NCBI GenBank assembly: GCA_021324995.1
Contig: JAJPIB010000070.1
Location: 1-41,586, forward strand
Length of the DNA: 41,586 nucleotides
From: Chlamydiia bacterium
GTDB taxonomy: Bacteria; Chlamydiota; Chlamydiia; Chlamydiales; Rhabdochlamydiaceae
Direction: 5' to 3'
Part shown: positions 24,594 to 34,608 of the stretch, one piece after another
Layout: the number at the start of each line of letters is the position of its first letter
Numbering within the stretch: position 1 is the first letter of the stretch
Notes under the pieces: generated by a model
The model's input: the letters and a program-made list of their open reading frames with translations, nothing else
The model's database searches: none
Told to the model about the DNA's origin: nothing
Program-made: the position numbers and the translations under genes

Positions 24594-26750
24594 TTGGAAA
24601 AATCTCATGAGCGCTGCGTACTCCAGGTCGATCAGATGCATTGTGCTTCTTGTGTTCAAAAAATTGAGAAGAGTCTTTCAAAGATTGATGGGGTGATTAA
24701 ATCCTCGGTAAACTTTGGCAGTGGCAAGGCTCTGATCGATTACGACAAGAGGAAAACAAGCGAACGCGCCATTATTCATGCCATTTCTGAAGCAGGTTAC
24801 TCGGCGCACCGCATGGATTCCTCCCACTCACACGGCTCAAGTTCGGCTCTCGCCTTGCAGACGTTAGTGTCACTCGCGCTGAGCATTCCGCTGGCTTTTC
24901 ACATGCTCGGAGCCGCTTTGCCTATTTGGCTGCAAATCACTCTTGCAACAGCTGTGCAATTCGGATGTGGCTTCTCCTTTTATGTAGGAACATGGCGAGG
25001 ATTAAAAACATTTTCTGCAAACATGGACACGCTTGTCTCTCTTGGAACGACTGCAGCTTATGGGTACAGCCTGTTTTCAGTTTTTTTTTCACCAACGGTT
25101 CATCTTTATTTTGAAACAAGCGCTTTTTTAATCTCTTTTATTTTGCTCGGCAAATTTCTTGAAGCCAAGGCGAAAGGTCGCGCTAACGAAGGTATGCGAT
25201 CGCTGATGCAGCTACAGCCGAAAAAAGCTCGAGTCATGATCAATGGAGAAGTGAAGGAGGTTTCTGCGGAAAGCGTTAAACGCGGGGATTTTTTCTTGAT
25301 TCGACCGGGAGAAAAAATTCCTTTCGACGGTGTCGTAGAAGAGGGTGCTTCCTCTGTCGATGAATCGATGTTAACGGGAGAAAGCTTACCTGTTGAAAAA
25401 AAAATCGGTAGCAAAGTTTTTGCTGGCACGGTCAATCAGCAAGGTGCACTAAGAGCGAAGGCAGTTGAAATAGGCGACACAACAGCGCTTGGAGTGATTA
25501 TGCGCATTGTTGAGCAGGCACAAGCGACGAAGGCTCCCATTCAACGCGTTGCAGATCGGGTAACGGGGATTTTTGTCCCTGTTGTTTTGCTGATCGCTTT
25601 GTTGACGCTGGGGATTTGGTCGTTTGCAGGGGAGCCGTCGCGGGGACTTATCAACGCGATTGCCGTTCTGGTAATCGCTTGCCCTTGCGCCCTTGGACTT
25701 GCAACACCCATTGTGATCATGGTTGCCACTGGGCTGGGTGCAAAAGTAGGCATCCTGATTAAGGACGCCGAAGTTTTGGAGCGCGCCCAAAAAATTAAAA
25801 CACTTCTCATTGATAAAACGGGAACTGTGACAGAAGGAAAACTCGAAGTCAAACAGGTCATATGGAGTAAGCGACAATCCGACCCCCATTTTTTATCCGT
25901 CGCTTTTGGACTCGCCTCTTTATCTGACCACCCCGTCGCAAAAGCCGTGGCAAACCATCTCGACAAACAAAAAATTTTTTCCGAAAAAATTTCAGGATTT
26001 CTATCCTCAGCTGGAAAAGGAGTGGAAGGAAAGGCTTTGGGTAAGACGTATTATTTGGGATCGCCGGCATATCTCAAAGAGATGGGAGTTGACATTTCTG
26101 AGTTTGAAAGTGAATGGCAGCAAAGACCTGAGCGCATTGTAGGGCTTGCCAGTAAATGGGAATGTCTCGGCTTTTTTATTCTAGAAGATCGGTTGAAGCC
26201 CAGTGTGAAATCTGTCGTTGAGCATCTCCATCGCTTAGGGATTTCCGTTTTTTTATTGACAGGAGATCGAAAGGAGGTAGCAGAAAGGGTCGCTGCAGAA
26301 ATCGGTGCAGATGGGTTTAAAGCGGAGTTCCTGCCTGAGCACAAAGCAGAGCAAGTTCGTCTTTTGAAGAAAAAAGGTGAAGTCACCGCTATGGTCGGTG
26401 ACGGGATCAACGACTCTCCTGCGCTCGCGGAAGCAGATATCGGGTTTGCCATTGGAGCGGGAACTGATGTGGCGATGGAATCCGCTTCTGTCGTCTTGGT
26501 GAAATCGGATCTTGCAGACATTGAAAAAACTGTCCTTTTGGCAAAAGCGACTCTGCGAAAAATTCATCAAAATCTTTTTTTTGCGTTTGGCTATAACTGT
26601 CTTCTTATCCCGATCGCCGCTTTGGGTTTTCTCAATCCCCTCATTGCCGGGATCGCAATGGCCCTGAGCTCCATTTCTGTTGTCTGCAATTCTCTGTTTT
26701 TGTCCCTTCCCCTTAATTCTTCTCAAACTTATTATAATCATAACTCGTAA
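24594..26750 (+). CDS. copA: Cu(+)-exporting P1B-type ATPase
   Basis: 718 residues. One N-terminal heavy-metal domain with MHCASC (C17, C20), a short His-rich linker, eight membrane helices, the transport motif CPC at 363-365, the phosphorylation site DKTGT with D407, the nucleotide-binding HP in SDHPVAKAV, and GDGIND at 602-607. The helix-7 and helix-8 patterns [12 protein letters not shown] and [13 protein letters not shown] (YN and MxxSS) mark the Cu(+)/Ag(+) subtype rather than zinc or cadmium. It would pump copper out of the cytoplasm, useful against copper loading of phagosomes. The start is TTG 24594, since the metal domain begins before the next ATG. No CsoR/CueR-type regulator is seen nearby. 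Confidence 0.92.
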   Translation: MEKSHERCVLQVDQMHCASCVQKIEKSLSKIDGVIKSSVNFGSGKALIDYDKRKTSERAIIHAISEAGYSAHRMDSSHSHGSSSALALQTLVSLALSIPLAFHMLGAALPIWLQITLATAVQFGCGFSFYVGTWRGLKTFSANMDTLVSLGTTAAYGYSLFSVFFSPTVHLYFETSAFLISFILLGKFLEAKAKGRANEGMRSLMQLQPKKARVMINGEVKEVSAESVKRGDFFLIRPGEKIPFDGVVEEGASSVDESMLTGESLPVEKKIGSKVFAGTVNQQGALRAKAVEIGDTTALGVIMRIVEQAQATKAPIQRVADRVTGIFVPVVLLIALLTLGIWSFAGEPSRGLINAIAVLVIACPCALGLATPIVIMVATGLGAKVGILIKDAEVLERAQKIKTLLIDKTGTVTEGKLEVKQVIWSKRQSDPHFLSVAFGLASLSDHPVAKAVANHLDKQKIFSEKISGFLSSAGKGVEGKALGKTYYLGSPAYLKEMGVDISEFESEWQQRPERIVGLASKWECLGFFILEDRLKPSVKSVVEHLHRLGISVFLLTGDRKEVAERVAAEIGADGFKAEFLPEHKAEQVRLLKKKGEVTAMVGDGINDSPALAEADIGFAIGAGTDVAMESASVVLVKSDLADIEKTVLLAKATLRKIHQNLFFAFGYNCLLIPIAALGFLNPLIAGIAMALSSISVVCNSLFLSLPLNSSQTYYNHNS

Positions 26751-26762
26751 GGAGAGGTTTTT

Positions 26763-27545
26763 GTGGACAATCAACCCAAAGGATGTCTTCCTATAGGAAG
26801 AGCTGCGTTTGCCAAAGCTTTTTGCTCAGATTGGATTTCTGAACACAGTAAAAAAATTCTTAGCTCTTTTGTGGTGTTGATCGGCCTCTCTTTTTGCCTT
26901 TCCCAAATTATCGGAAAGTTTTCCACGCGTGGGAAATCGGATTACCTCGAGGCTCAAAATGCTTTCAGGGCATGGGTGTCCAGTGAAACACTTAATCCAA
27001 AAATCCCTGTTGCCCTTTCTAAACCTTTAAGCCGACACCCTGAACTCAAGACAAAGTTTGGAGCACATATTGCGCAGCGACTGCTAGCTTTTGGAGAGGC
27101 AAAGCATTCTGAACAATACGCTGCCGCATCCCTTAAGAGATCCCATGATCTTAAAACACCCTACTACGACCGCTTCTCGCAGAATAGTTTAGCGATTGTT
27201 CAAGGGAAGTATCCTGAAGCGTTAGAAGAAGCCAAGCGTCTCAAATCCGATTTAGAACAGGATGATGCATTTTGGGATAGTCGGGATAAGTTTATCCGTT
27301 CGGGTGTGATTCTTTACGCCTATAATCTCGTGAGGATCGCCTCCTTAGAAAAAGAACTTGGATCCAAAGAAGGCGAACTTGTTGCATGGGATGATCTGAT
27401 CAGGAATTCGGGATGGAAGGAGCCTCCCCATAACCAAAAGATGTACGATCCTGAGGCTTATGCACACTTAGCTCAAAATTTTACTCAAGGCGATGTTTCT
27501 CTGCTCGATTACATCGAGCAGAGAAGAAAGGAATTAACTCAATAA
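26763..27545 (+). CDS. Membrane-anchored protein with helical-repeat-like outer domain, unknown function
   Basis: 260 residues starting at GTG with GGAGAGG upstream, 12 nt behind copA, so probably in its operon. A membrane helix lies at about 33-52 (LSSFVVLIGLSFCLSQIIG). The rest is helical and has a TPR-like look (AAASLKRSHDLKTPYYDRFS, QGKYPEALEEAKRLKSDLEQ), which suggests a protein-binding scaffold. No enzymatic motif was found. Copper function is not implied by the sequence. Confidence 0.55.
   Translation: MDNQPKGCLPIGRAAFAKAFCSDWISEHSKKILSSFVVLIGLSFCLSQIIGKFSTRGKSDYLEAQNAFRAWVSSETLNPKIPVALSKPLSRHPELKTKFGAHIAQRLLAFGEAKHSEQYAAASLKRSHDLKTPYYDRFSQNSLAIVQGKYPEALEEAKRLKSDLEQDDAFWDSRDKFIRSGVILYAYNLVRIASLEKELGSKEGELVAWDDLIRNSGWKEPPHNQKMYDPEAYAHLAQNFTQGDVSLLDYIEQRRKELTQ
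27497..27525. terminator. Perfect 12-bp hairpin at the end of the gene
   Basis: TTCTCTGCTCGA (27497-27508) pairs perfectly with TCGAGCAGAGAA (27514-27525) around the loop TTACA. It lies inside the last codons of the preceding gene, in front of the convergent gene at 27546, and is a candidate bidirectional terminator. Confidence 0.6.
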
Positions 27546-27929
27546 TCACTCTCTAGGATGGGAATGCTCATTCGCGAAGCGATGTAAGTCCTTGCCTCCG
27601 TGCAGTCCTAAAAGAAGAAAGTAGAGAGGCGGCAGAAAAATCGCCAGAACTAGGAAAACGATACCCAATACCAATTGGGTGGTTTGTTCTTGTCTAAAAA
27701 CAAATCTGAAGGTCGCAATGGAAAAGTTAGCCACTTTTCCGGGGAAAAGAATTCCAATGACAGCTCCAATTGTAGCTGTAATCACAGACCAACCCGCCCC
27801 CCATATGACAAAAGCGAACAAACAGGCGAGTATGAAAGCGAGGCAGAAAAATACTTCAAAGCGATGTTTTTTTGTAAATTCCTCGATTTCTCTTATAGAA
27901 ACTCCTTCTTTTGGCTTATTCTTGTCCAT
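27546..27929 (-). CDS. Three-helix membrane protein of unknown function
   Basis: 127 residues: a charged N-terminus, two close membrane helices (about 28-65), a short polar stretch (FRFVFRQEQTTQ) and a third long hydrophobic segment (about 88-110), ending in a His-rich tail. No family was recognised. Its stop codon abuts the stop of the plus-strand gene. Confidence 0.5.
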   Translation of the reverse strand: MDKNKPKEGVSIREIEEFTKKHRFEVFFCLAFILACLFAFVIWGAGWSVITATIGAVIGILFPGKVANFSIATFRFVFRQEQTTQLVLGIVFLVLAIFLPPLYFLLLGLHGGKDLHRFANEHSHPRE

Positions 27930-28003
27930 ATACCCTCAAATTATTCTCATTCGACTTAATTAAGATTAAAGAATTAAATTATTTTTTTATCAACTCAATT
28001 CGC

Positions 28004-28102
28004 GTGAAAGCAGTCATAGACGCTGTCATCCTCTTGAATTCACTCTTTAGTTTATTTTTGGAATGGATTAAACTGCTCCTTCTCTGCTGGGACATTTTCT
28101 AA
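28004..28102 (+). CDS. Possible 32-residue hydrophobic peptide before the type II secretion operon
   Basis: From GTG 28004 a frame encodes a short peptide (VKAVIDAVILLNSLFSLF...) that is largely hydrophobic and ends 11 nt before the next start. No Shine-Dalgarno sequence precedes it. It may be a leader peptide or chance; the rest of 27930-28113 is AT-rich and probably holds the operon promoter. Confidence 0.2.
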   Translation: MKAVIDAVILLNSLFSLFLEWIKLLLLCWDIF

Positions 28103-28113
28103 GGAGCAAGTGA

Positions 28114-29397
28114 GTGCTGATTCTACCCCCGACAAAATTGCGTATCGATAAATGGTTGAATCAAAGCTCTAAATGCGCTGCCTGCGTCCTTGCTTGCAGT
28201 ATAGTAGGATTGTTTCTCGTTTTTTTTTTCTATTCTTCGGAAAAAATCCGCTTTACTATGGAGAAAGTAGGATCACAAGCAAAAAGAACAAAAACGCACT
28301 TCCCTTATGAGTCGATCGGGGGAGGCGGACTCGCTCTTCATTCGCGCCATGCCCTTGGATGGGTTTCTCGTCTAGCCAACGAGCTGGCTTTAATTGCTTA
28401 CAATAGCCGCCCAGATGTAGAAGCACCTGATGCCAAGATTCTTATCTCTCTTAAACATGGCAAAGAACAGCTTACACTTTCCAATGGACGTCGTCTCTAT
28501 TTGAAGGAGAGCGAGCGGGGCAGAGGACTTCTTTCCTCAGATGATCAAACAGGGTTGTGGGTGAAGCCTATTTTGCTCGAAAATGGCGCTATACTTGTCG
28601 AAGCTGGGCGAAGGTTGGGCGAAGGCGAGGAAAACGGACAATTTATCGTGGCGTCTCAAGGTGGAGTTCCTTCATGTTATAACTCTAACCATCAACCCTT
28701 TGCTGTAGAGCTCAAAACGGCTCGGTGCTTTTCTCAAGATCTTTTAATTCAAAAATATGGTGGCCGAGAGTACTCTTCATTGAAAGATAAACGTGCTCTT
28801 TATCTTTCAAAAGGTACAACTGCCTATGCTTGTTTCGTTTCCGCGGGTGATTATCTAATGTACGATCAAGGAGAATGGTGCGTTTCTTCTTATGAGAGCT
28901 TAAAAAGCGAGCGGCCCATTGCCTACGTAAAAGCCATGTCTTCAAGAGCAATCGAAGTAGAGGCGTGGGATGAAACGGGTTTTTATCCTCTGCATTTTAA
29001 GGTGGAGGTCGAAAGCATCGGTCGGCTACAGCAGAATCCCGAGGTGATGCCGACTAGAATACGTCTTCGCAATAGCAGTCAAGTAAGCTGTGCCCTAGGA
29101 AAACGCCGTGTCATTTTGAGAGAAGGAGATTGGTTATTAAAAACTTCTACAGGTTGGAGAAATTTGAGAAGATCAGACGAGATCGAACTCTATTTAAACC
29201 ACCGGGTAAAAGGAGAATTGTTTATTTTTGATGCGATTGAGAAGGAGCAGGGACAATTAGTGGTAAAAGGGCATTTGTTTGATGAAACGCGAACTCAGGT
29301 ACTTTCCGTGACTTTGCCCATTGATGTCGAAAAACAGCCGGGAAAAACATCTCGAAGAAGAAAGCCTATGCAAACCGCTAAGGGGAGGGCCGGATGA
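28114..29397 (+). CDS. Inner-membrane protein at the head of the type II secretion operon, possible GspC counterpart
   Basis: 427 residues from GTG 28114, with GGAG 7 nt upstream. One N-terminal membrane helix (about 20-43) is followed by a large periplasmic domain rich in beta strands. No PDZ or homology-region motif of GspC could be recognised, so naming it GspC rests on position and topology only. It overlaps gspD by 4 nt (ATGA), and in Chlamydia an uncharacterised gene occupies this place too. It may link the inner-membrane platform with the secretin. A basic C-terminal tail (KTSRRRKPMQTAKGR) is notable. Confidence 0.55.
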   Translation: MLILPPTKLRIDKWLNQSSKCAACVLACSIVGLFLVFFFYSSEKIRFTMEKVGSQAKRTKTHFPYESIGGGGLALHSRHALGWVSRLANELALIAYNSRPDVEAPDAKILISLKHGKEQLTLSNGRRLYLKESERGRGLLSSDDQTGLWVKPILLENGAILVEAGRRLGEGEENGQFIVASQGGVPSCYNSNHQPFAVELKTARCFSQDLLIQKYGGREYSSLKDKRALYLSKGTTAYACFVSAGDYLMYDQGEWCVSSYESLKSERPIAYVKAMSSRAIEVEAWDETGFYPLHFKVEVESIGRLQQNPEVMPTRIRLRNSSQVSCALGKRRVILREGDWLLKTSTGWRNLRRSDEIELYLNHRVKGELFIFDAIEKEQGQLVVKGHLFDETRTQVLSVTLPIDVEKQPGKTSRRRKPMQTAKGRAG

Positions 29398-31709
29398 AAA
29401 AGTTTGTTCTATTATCTGCGCTATTTTGCACAACTGGAGGAATGACTTTTTCTCAAACGATTGCAGAAAAAATGGCAAGCGGCTCTAAAAATTCAGAAGA
29501 GAGCTTTGATGTCATGTTGACGGATGTGAATCAGCAGCTTATCTCCATGAAAGACGAGTTGAAAGAGTGCTACCGAAGAGCAAGGATGCTTCATCACGAA
29601 GGTGCAGGGGAGACCGACTTCCATGAGCTTTTAACACATGTCAATGAAATCAGGTCGCGCATCTACACACTCGAAAACCGATGGCGTGATTCGGCGGTTA
29701 ATGAATCCAAAAAAGATGAAGAGGGGTACGCCCTTTGGGACCAAGAGGAGACGACGCTTGCTCAACTTGTCATGGAATATGGCGCGATGGACTATCTTTT
29801 CATCGTTCCACCTGAGATGTCTTCACTAAAGCTGAATATGCATTCGAATATTCCTATTCCAAGAGAGCAGTGGAGCGAAATGCTTGAGATCATTCTTGCG
29901 CATAATGGAATAGGAGTAAAAAAAGTGAATACCTATGTAAGGCAGCTTTACATCTTAAAGCAGGATCCTTCAGCTATCCAGGCGATTGCTTCTTCTCCGC
30001 AACAACTTCAGTGGGTTCCCGATCGTACGCGGATGTTTTATGTGTTTACTCCTCCCGTCGAACAGGTCAAAAGTTCATTCCAATTCTTTGAGAGGTTTGC
30101 AGATGCCAAACAAACCTTCCTTTACCAGATCGGGCCGAAGATCGCAATCGTCGCTTCTAAGGAGGAAGTGCTAAAACTCATCGACCTTTATAATACCGTT
30201 TGGGATAACTCTCGAGGAAAAGTCTCCAAAGTGGTCCCTGTCAGTAAAATGGCAGTAAGAGAGATGGAGAAGATTCTCCAATCCTTTTTTAGCGAGGCAA
30301 TGGAAAAAGGGCGCCCCCCCTTTGGAAAACCAGAACAAGAAGGCTTAAACATTTTTTCCCTTAATCAAGGTAATGCATTAATTTTGCTCGGACAAGAAGA
30401 CGTTGTTGACCGCGCTGAAAAAATCATCAAAGAAACGGAAGAGCAGCTGCAAGACCCTGCAGAGATGACAGTCTATCTTTATCAATGCAAGCATAGCAAT
30501 CCAGAGGACCTCTCCAAGGTTCTTGAAAAGGTTTACAACTCTCTCCTCGTTTCTTCGACGGAAGCGAACAAGGAAATGGAGTTTAACTTCAACTCGCAAG
30601 GTCCCCAATTCAAGACCCCCCCCGATGGCTATCCACCTACGGCGCCCCTCGTCGTTGCTCCACCGCCGCTCAAATCAGGAAGTAATGCATCTCTCGAAGT
30701 AGAACAGGGAACTGACCACTTTATTGCGGACCCAAAAACGGGGAATCTTTTAATGGTCGTTCGCAGAGATGCTCTGGTGAAAATTAAAGACCTTTTGCGC
30801 AAGCTCGATGTACCTAAAAAAATGGTACAAATCGAGGTGATGCTCTTTGAAAAGAGGATCAAAAACGAGAATAGCTACGGGATGAATATGCTCAAGCTAG
30901 GTTCTAAGAAAAACGGAATCCGCTACACTTCAGACCTCGCTCCTAAAGGACCGGGCGTTCTGCAATACATCTTGCGCGGCCATAAGTCCAAGCATTTTCC
31001 AGCTTACGATTTGGCCTTGAGTTTTTTGATGACACAGGAAGATATCCAGCTCAATGCAGCTCCCTCCGTGGTCACTGTCAACCAGACACCAGCCACCATT
31101 TCGATTGTGGAAGAAATTTCTATTAATAATGGCGCAGCGCCCGTCGACACGAATAAAGGCATCGCTTTTGAAAAATCCTTCTCGCGCGCGCAGTTTGGTA
31201 TCACAATGATTTTGACGCCTACGATTCATGTCGCTGACAGCGAAGAGATGAGTCCTGACGGGAAAGGATTTGTCACTCTGCAGACCAACATCACTTTCGA
31301 TACGCCTCAGCACAACCATAATGACGATAGACCTCTTGTTCACAGACGACATATTGAGAATGAAGTAAGGGTTCTCGATGGGCAAACGATCATTTTAGGC
31401 GGCCTGCGTCGCAAGTCCACGATCGATAACGAAGAAAAGGTTCCCTTTTTAGGAGACATTCCCGGCATTGGCAAACTCTTCGGCTCTATGAAGCTGGTCG
31501 ATCACAATACAGAAATGTACATTTTTATCACGCCGAGCCTTGTTCTTGACCCGGAAGAAGATTTGATACGTATTAGAAACGAAGAGCTGATGAAACGGCC
31601 GGGCGATATCCCTGAGTATCTTCAACGTCTGGTCGAAGCGAGAGATAAAGAACGGAAAAGGTATTTCAGAAATAGTTTTAAAGCGTTGTTTGGTAATAGC
31701 AATGTCTAG
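29394..31709 (+). CDS. gspD: Type II secretion system secretin
   Basis: 771 residues with a signal peptide (about 1-20). A coiled-coil-like region (about 35-110) precedes the N0/N1-type domains, an arrangement longer than in standard GspD. Repeated N domains follow (MREMEKILQSFFSEA-like segments, VYLYQCKHSNPEDLSKVLEK). The secretin core is clear: VQIEVMLFEKRI, later LDGQTIILGGLRRKS and VPFLGDIPGIGKLFGS, ending ITPSLV. It forms the outer-membrane channel through which folded proteins leave. Overlaps of 4 nt upstream and 8 nt downstream place it in one operon with its neighbours. Confidence 0.93.
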   Translation: MKKFVLLSALFCTTGGMTFSQTIAEKMASGSKNSEESFDVMLTDVNQQLISMKDELKECYRRARMLHHEGAGETDFHELLTHVNEIRSRIYTLENRWRDSAVNESKKDEEGYALWDQEETTLAQLVMEYGAMDYLFIVPPEMSSLKLNMHSNIPIPREQWSEMLEIILAHNGIGVKKVNTYVRQLYILKQDPSAIQAIASSPQQLQWVPDRTRMFYVFTPPVEQVKSSFQFFERFADAKQTFLYQIGPKIAIVASKEEVLKLIDLYNTVWDNSRGKVSKVVPVSKMAVREMEKILQSFFSEAMEKGRPPFGKPEQEGLNIFSLNQGNALILLGQEDVVDRAEKIIKETEEQLQDPAEMTVYLYQCKHSNPEDLSKVLEKVYNSLLVSSTEANKEMEFNFNSQGPQFKTPPDGYPPTAPLVVAPPPLKSGSNASLEVEQGTDHFIADPKTGNLLMVVRRDALVKIKDLLRKLDVPKKMVQIEVMLFEKRIKNENSYGMNMLKLGSKKNGIRYTSDLAPKGPGVLQYILRGHKSKHFPAYDLALSFLMTQEDIQLNAAPSVVTVNQTPATISIVEEISINNGAAPVDTNKGIAFEKSFSRAQFGITMILTPTIHVADSEEMSPDGKGFVTLQTNITFDTPQHNHNDDRPLVHRRHIENEVRVLDGQTIILGGLRRKSTIDNEEKVPFLGDIPGIGKLFGSMKLVDHNTEMYIFITPSLVLDPEEDLIRIRNEELMKRPGDIPEYLQRLVEARDKERKRYFRNSFKALFGNSNV

Positions 31710-33396
31710 TGAATCTGAGCAAAAGACAAGCTTAAAGGGACTCATTGAAAATCTTCTTGCAGCAGTTAAGAAGAATCCGAAATCCTTGACGCTAGAAAGC
31801 GGTTCTTTGCTTAAATCCCAAACACACCAATCTTTTGGAGATTCAGAAGATATTGCCCACCATTTTGGCCTTCCTTTCTACGCCGACCTCTCTGAATTCC
31901 CTTTCGTCAAAGAAAAGACTACCCTCCTTCCTTACGGCTTTGCAAAAAGCAAACTTCTTCTTCCTTTGGAAGAGCAAGACGAAGCTTTGCTTGTCGCCAT
32001 GACTCATCCCTTCGATCTTGAGTTGATTGAAGAGGTGCGTTGTTTGACGCAACGCCACATTCGCGTCGTCATCGCCGGGAAAGCTGCGCTCGAAGAGGCG
32101 ATTGAGCTCTGCTACCATCAAAAAGAAAATGCCGCTTCGGAGTATATCGCCAGCCTTCAAAATGAATCTCATGGAATTCAATCGGATGAAGAAGAAGGTT
32201 ATGACCTTCTGGAAAAGAGTGCTGAATCGCCTGTGATCCGTATGCTTAATGTCATGCTGACGGAAGCGATTCAGCAAGGGGCTTCTGACATTCATTTTGA
32301 GCCGCTGGAAAATGGACTCGGTGTGCGTTACCGGATCGATGGCGTTCTCCAGCAACGGCATGCGCCACCCAAAGAATTTCAATCTCAGCTCGTCACACGC
32401 ATTAAAGTCTTAGCGCGACTCGACATTGCGGAACACAGGCTTCCTCAGGATGGTAGAATTAAGCTAAACATGGGTGGTCGCCAAATCGATTTCCGCGTCA
32501 GCACTGTCCCCGTCGTTTTTGGAGAGCGGATTGTATTGAGGATCCTCGATAAGGGAAATGTTCTCGTCGGATTGGATAATATCGGCATGCCTGAAGATAT
32601 GCTACTTTCTTTTCTCAAGTTGATCCGTCTGAGTGAAGGCATTGTTTTGGTAACAGGTCCAACGGGAAGTGGGAAAACAACTACGCTTTACAGCGCGCTT
32701 TCCGAAGTCAATAGCTCGGAAATGAATATCATGACGATCGAAGATCCCCCCGAATACAAGCTGCAAGGAATGGCTCAAATTGGAGTAAACCCTAAAATTC
32801 ATTTGACCTTTGCGACCGGTTTACGCCACATTTTGCGCCAAGATCCGGATATCATCATGATCGGGGAGATCCGCGATAAAGAAACAGCGGAGATCGCCAT
32901 TCAGGCATCGCTGACCGGACACCTCGTCTTTAGTACGCTGCATACAAACGACGCTCCATCTGCTCTTACGCGTCTTGTCGATATGGGAGTCGAGCCCTAT
33001 CTTCTCACTTCCTCCGTTGTTGGCATCTTGGCGCAGCGCCTGGTGCGGATGATCTGTCCTTTATGTCGCGTTAATTATATTCCCGCTGATCAGGAACTGA
33101 AAGAACTCGGGATCAAGAGAAGCTGCCTTCTCGATGGTCAACTCTCCAGAGGTCAAGGTTGCGCACATTGTTTTGGTTCTGGCTTCAAAGGCAGACATGG
33201 GATCTACGAATTGCTTCCCGTCACGTCGACGATCAAGCGGCAGCTTCTACAAAGTCCTGATGCATTGGAGCTGCAAAAAGTGGCAACTGCGAGCGGGATG
33301 GCCAATTTAAGGCAGGCAGGTGCTCTCCTTGCGATTCAGGGAGTAACATCGACGAGCGAAGTCTTGCGTGTGACACGGGGATGTGAAGAATTGTAA
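31702..33396 (+). CDS. gspE: Type II secretion system ATPase
   Basis: 564 residues from ATG 31702, which overlaps the end of gspD by 8 nt; a TTG 12 nt upstream is the alternative. The N-terminal domain (about 1-150) is of the GspE/PilB type. The ATPase core shows Walker A GPTGSGKTT starting at residue 319, the Asp box TIEDPPEY, Walker B IIMIGEIRD, and the His box LVFSTLHTNDA. A zinc-binding four-cysteine motif follows (CPLC and CAHC). It powers pseudopilus growth from the cytoplasm. DPPEY replaces the usual DPVEY. Confidence 0.95.
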   Translation: MSSESEQKTSLKGLIENLLAAVKKNPKSLTLESGSLLKSQTHQSFGDSEDIAHHFGLPFYADLSEFPFVKEKTTLLPYGFAKSKLLLPLEEQDEALLVAMTHPFDLELIEEVRCLTQRHIRVVIAGKAALEEAIELCYHQKENAASEYIASLQNESHGIQSDEEEGYDLLEKSAESPVIRMLNVMLTEAIQQGASDIHFEPLENGLGVRYRIDGVLQQRHAPPKEFQSQLVTRIKVLARLDIAEHRLPQDGRIKLNMGGRQIDFRVSTVPVVFGERIVLRILDKGNVLVGLDNIGMPEDMLLSFLKLIRLSEGIVLVTGPTGSGKTTTLYSALSEVNSSEMNIMTIEDPPEYKLQGMAQIGVNPKIHLTFATGLRHILRQDPDIIMIGEIRDKETAEIAIQASLTGHLVFSTLHTNDAPSALTRLVDMGVEPYLLTSSVVGILAQRLVRMICPLCRVNYIPADQELKELGIKRSCLLDGQLSRGQGCAHCFGSGFKGRHGIYELLPVTSTIKRQLLQSPDALELQKVATASGMANLRQAGALLAIQGVTSTSEVLRVTRGCEEL

Positions 33397-33420
33397 CCTT
33401 TGGCTTTGAGATTAAAGTCT

Positions 33421-34608
33421 ATGCCTCTTTTTAGATATTTTGCAGTCAGCTCTGAAGGGAAAGCGGTCAAAGGAGTCATCGACGCAGATTCCCTCGATGC
33501 CGCTAAAGAAAGATTGCGCAAACAGCAGGTGTTGGTTACAAACTTGAGCGCTCTTCAGAGTAAACAGGACCAGCTTGCTCTACCACCCTCAACGCTCCTC
33601 TCTTTCACGCGCGAGCTAGCCCAGCTTCTCAAAGCAGGGCTTCCTCTTTATGAAAGTCTTTTAACGATTGAAGAAAAGCACCGCCGCCATAAAGTCCATC
33701 CTCTTTATCTCGACTTGTGCGATCATTTGAAAGAGGGATCTTCGTTGTCACAAGCGTTGAAACGTTATCCTTCGACATTTGATCGAATCTATCTCTCCAT
33801 GGTGCAAGTCGCAGAGCAAAGTGGCAACCTGCCTGTAATTTTCGAACAATTGGCTCAACTCATCACGCGCCAGCAGAAGTTGAAAAAGCAGCTAACCTCA
33901 GCGCTTGCCTATCCCTCTTTCCTAGCTTTATTCTGTTTTTGCATCCTATGTGGGCTCATGTTTTTTGTCGTTCCTTCGATGGCAGAGCTTTTTGAAGGAA
34001 GATCTCTCCATCCCATTACTACGATTGTTCTTGGAATAAGCAATTGGATGAATGCCCATCTCATTTTTTTAACGACAACATTGTTGACTCTCATTTGTGG
34101 AGTTGTGATTTGCGTAAGAAGCCGCCAGGGCAAAACGCTTCTCTATGAGCTCTCTCTTAAGCTTCCTCTTGTCAAAACCCTACTCCTCCACTCTGCCCTT
34201 GTGCGTTTTTGCAGATCTCTCGCTATGCTTCTCGCAGGAGGAGTTCCTTTGCTCGAAGCGCTATCTTTAGCACGGAATGTCGTCAAAAGTCCTCTTATCG
34301 AGGCATCTATTCTCCAGGCAGAGCAGCGAGTCGGCCAGGGAGAGCGGCTCAGTGCTGCTTTTAAGGGCGCTCGATTGATTCCCCCCCTCGTTTTGCGCAT
34401 GCTTGCTCTATCGGAAGAGACGGGAAAAATGGGAGATGCTTTCTTCAGCCTTGCAGAAATTTATGACGAAGAGATGGAAAAGCATTTAGAACAGCTCTCT
34501 ACCTTTTTACAGCCCGCTTTATTAATCACATTAGGAGCCGTTGTCGGTCTCGTGGTTCTATCCATTTTGCTTCCACTTACCGACGTCAGTTCTTTTGTAT
34601 CCAACTAG
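33421..34608 (+). CDS. gspF: Type II secretion system inner-membrane platform protein
   Basis: 395 residues from ATG 33421, since MPLFRYFAVSSEGKAVKG is the family's usual beginning; a TTG at 33400 would add seven residues. It has the two repeated GspF domains (LLSFTRELAQLLKAGLPLYE and VRFCRSLAMLLAGGVPLLEA) and membrane helices near 170-190, 215-235 and at the C-terminus. It sits at the base of the pseudopilus. Its stop codon TAG is formed by the junction with the hairpin element at 34606-34802. Confidence 0.93.
   Translation: MPLFRYFAVSSEGKAVKGVIDADSLDAAKERLRKQQVLVTNLSALQSKQDQLALPPSTLLSFTRELAQLLKAGLPLYESLLTIEEKHRRHKVHPLYLDLCDHLKEGSSLSQALKRYPSTFDRIYLSMVQVAEQSGNLPVIFEQLAQLITRQQKLKKQLTSALAYPSFLALFCFCILCGLMFFVVPSMAELFEGRSLHPITTIVLGISNWMNAHLIFLTTTLLTLICGVVICVRSRQGKTLLYELSLKLPLVKTLLLHSALVRFCRSLAMLLAGGVPLLEALSLARNVVKSPLIEASILQAEQRVGQGERLSAAFKGARLIPPLVLRMLALSEETGKMGDAFFSLAEIYDEEMEKHLEQLSTFLQPALLITLGAVVGLVVLSILLPLTDVSSFVSN

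Noticed and set aside
25449-25966. Long minus-strand open frames within copA
   Set aside because: They overlap the strongly conserved ATPase motifs on the plus strand and encode nothing recognisable.
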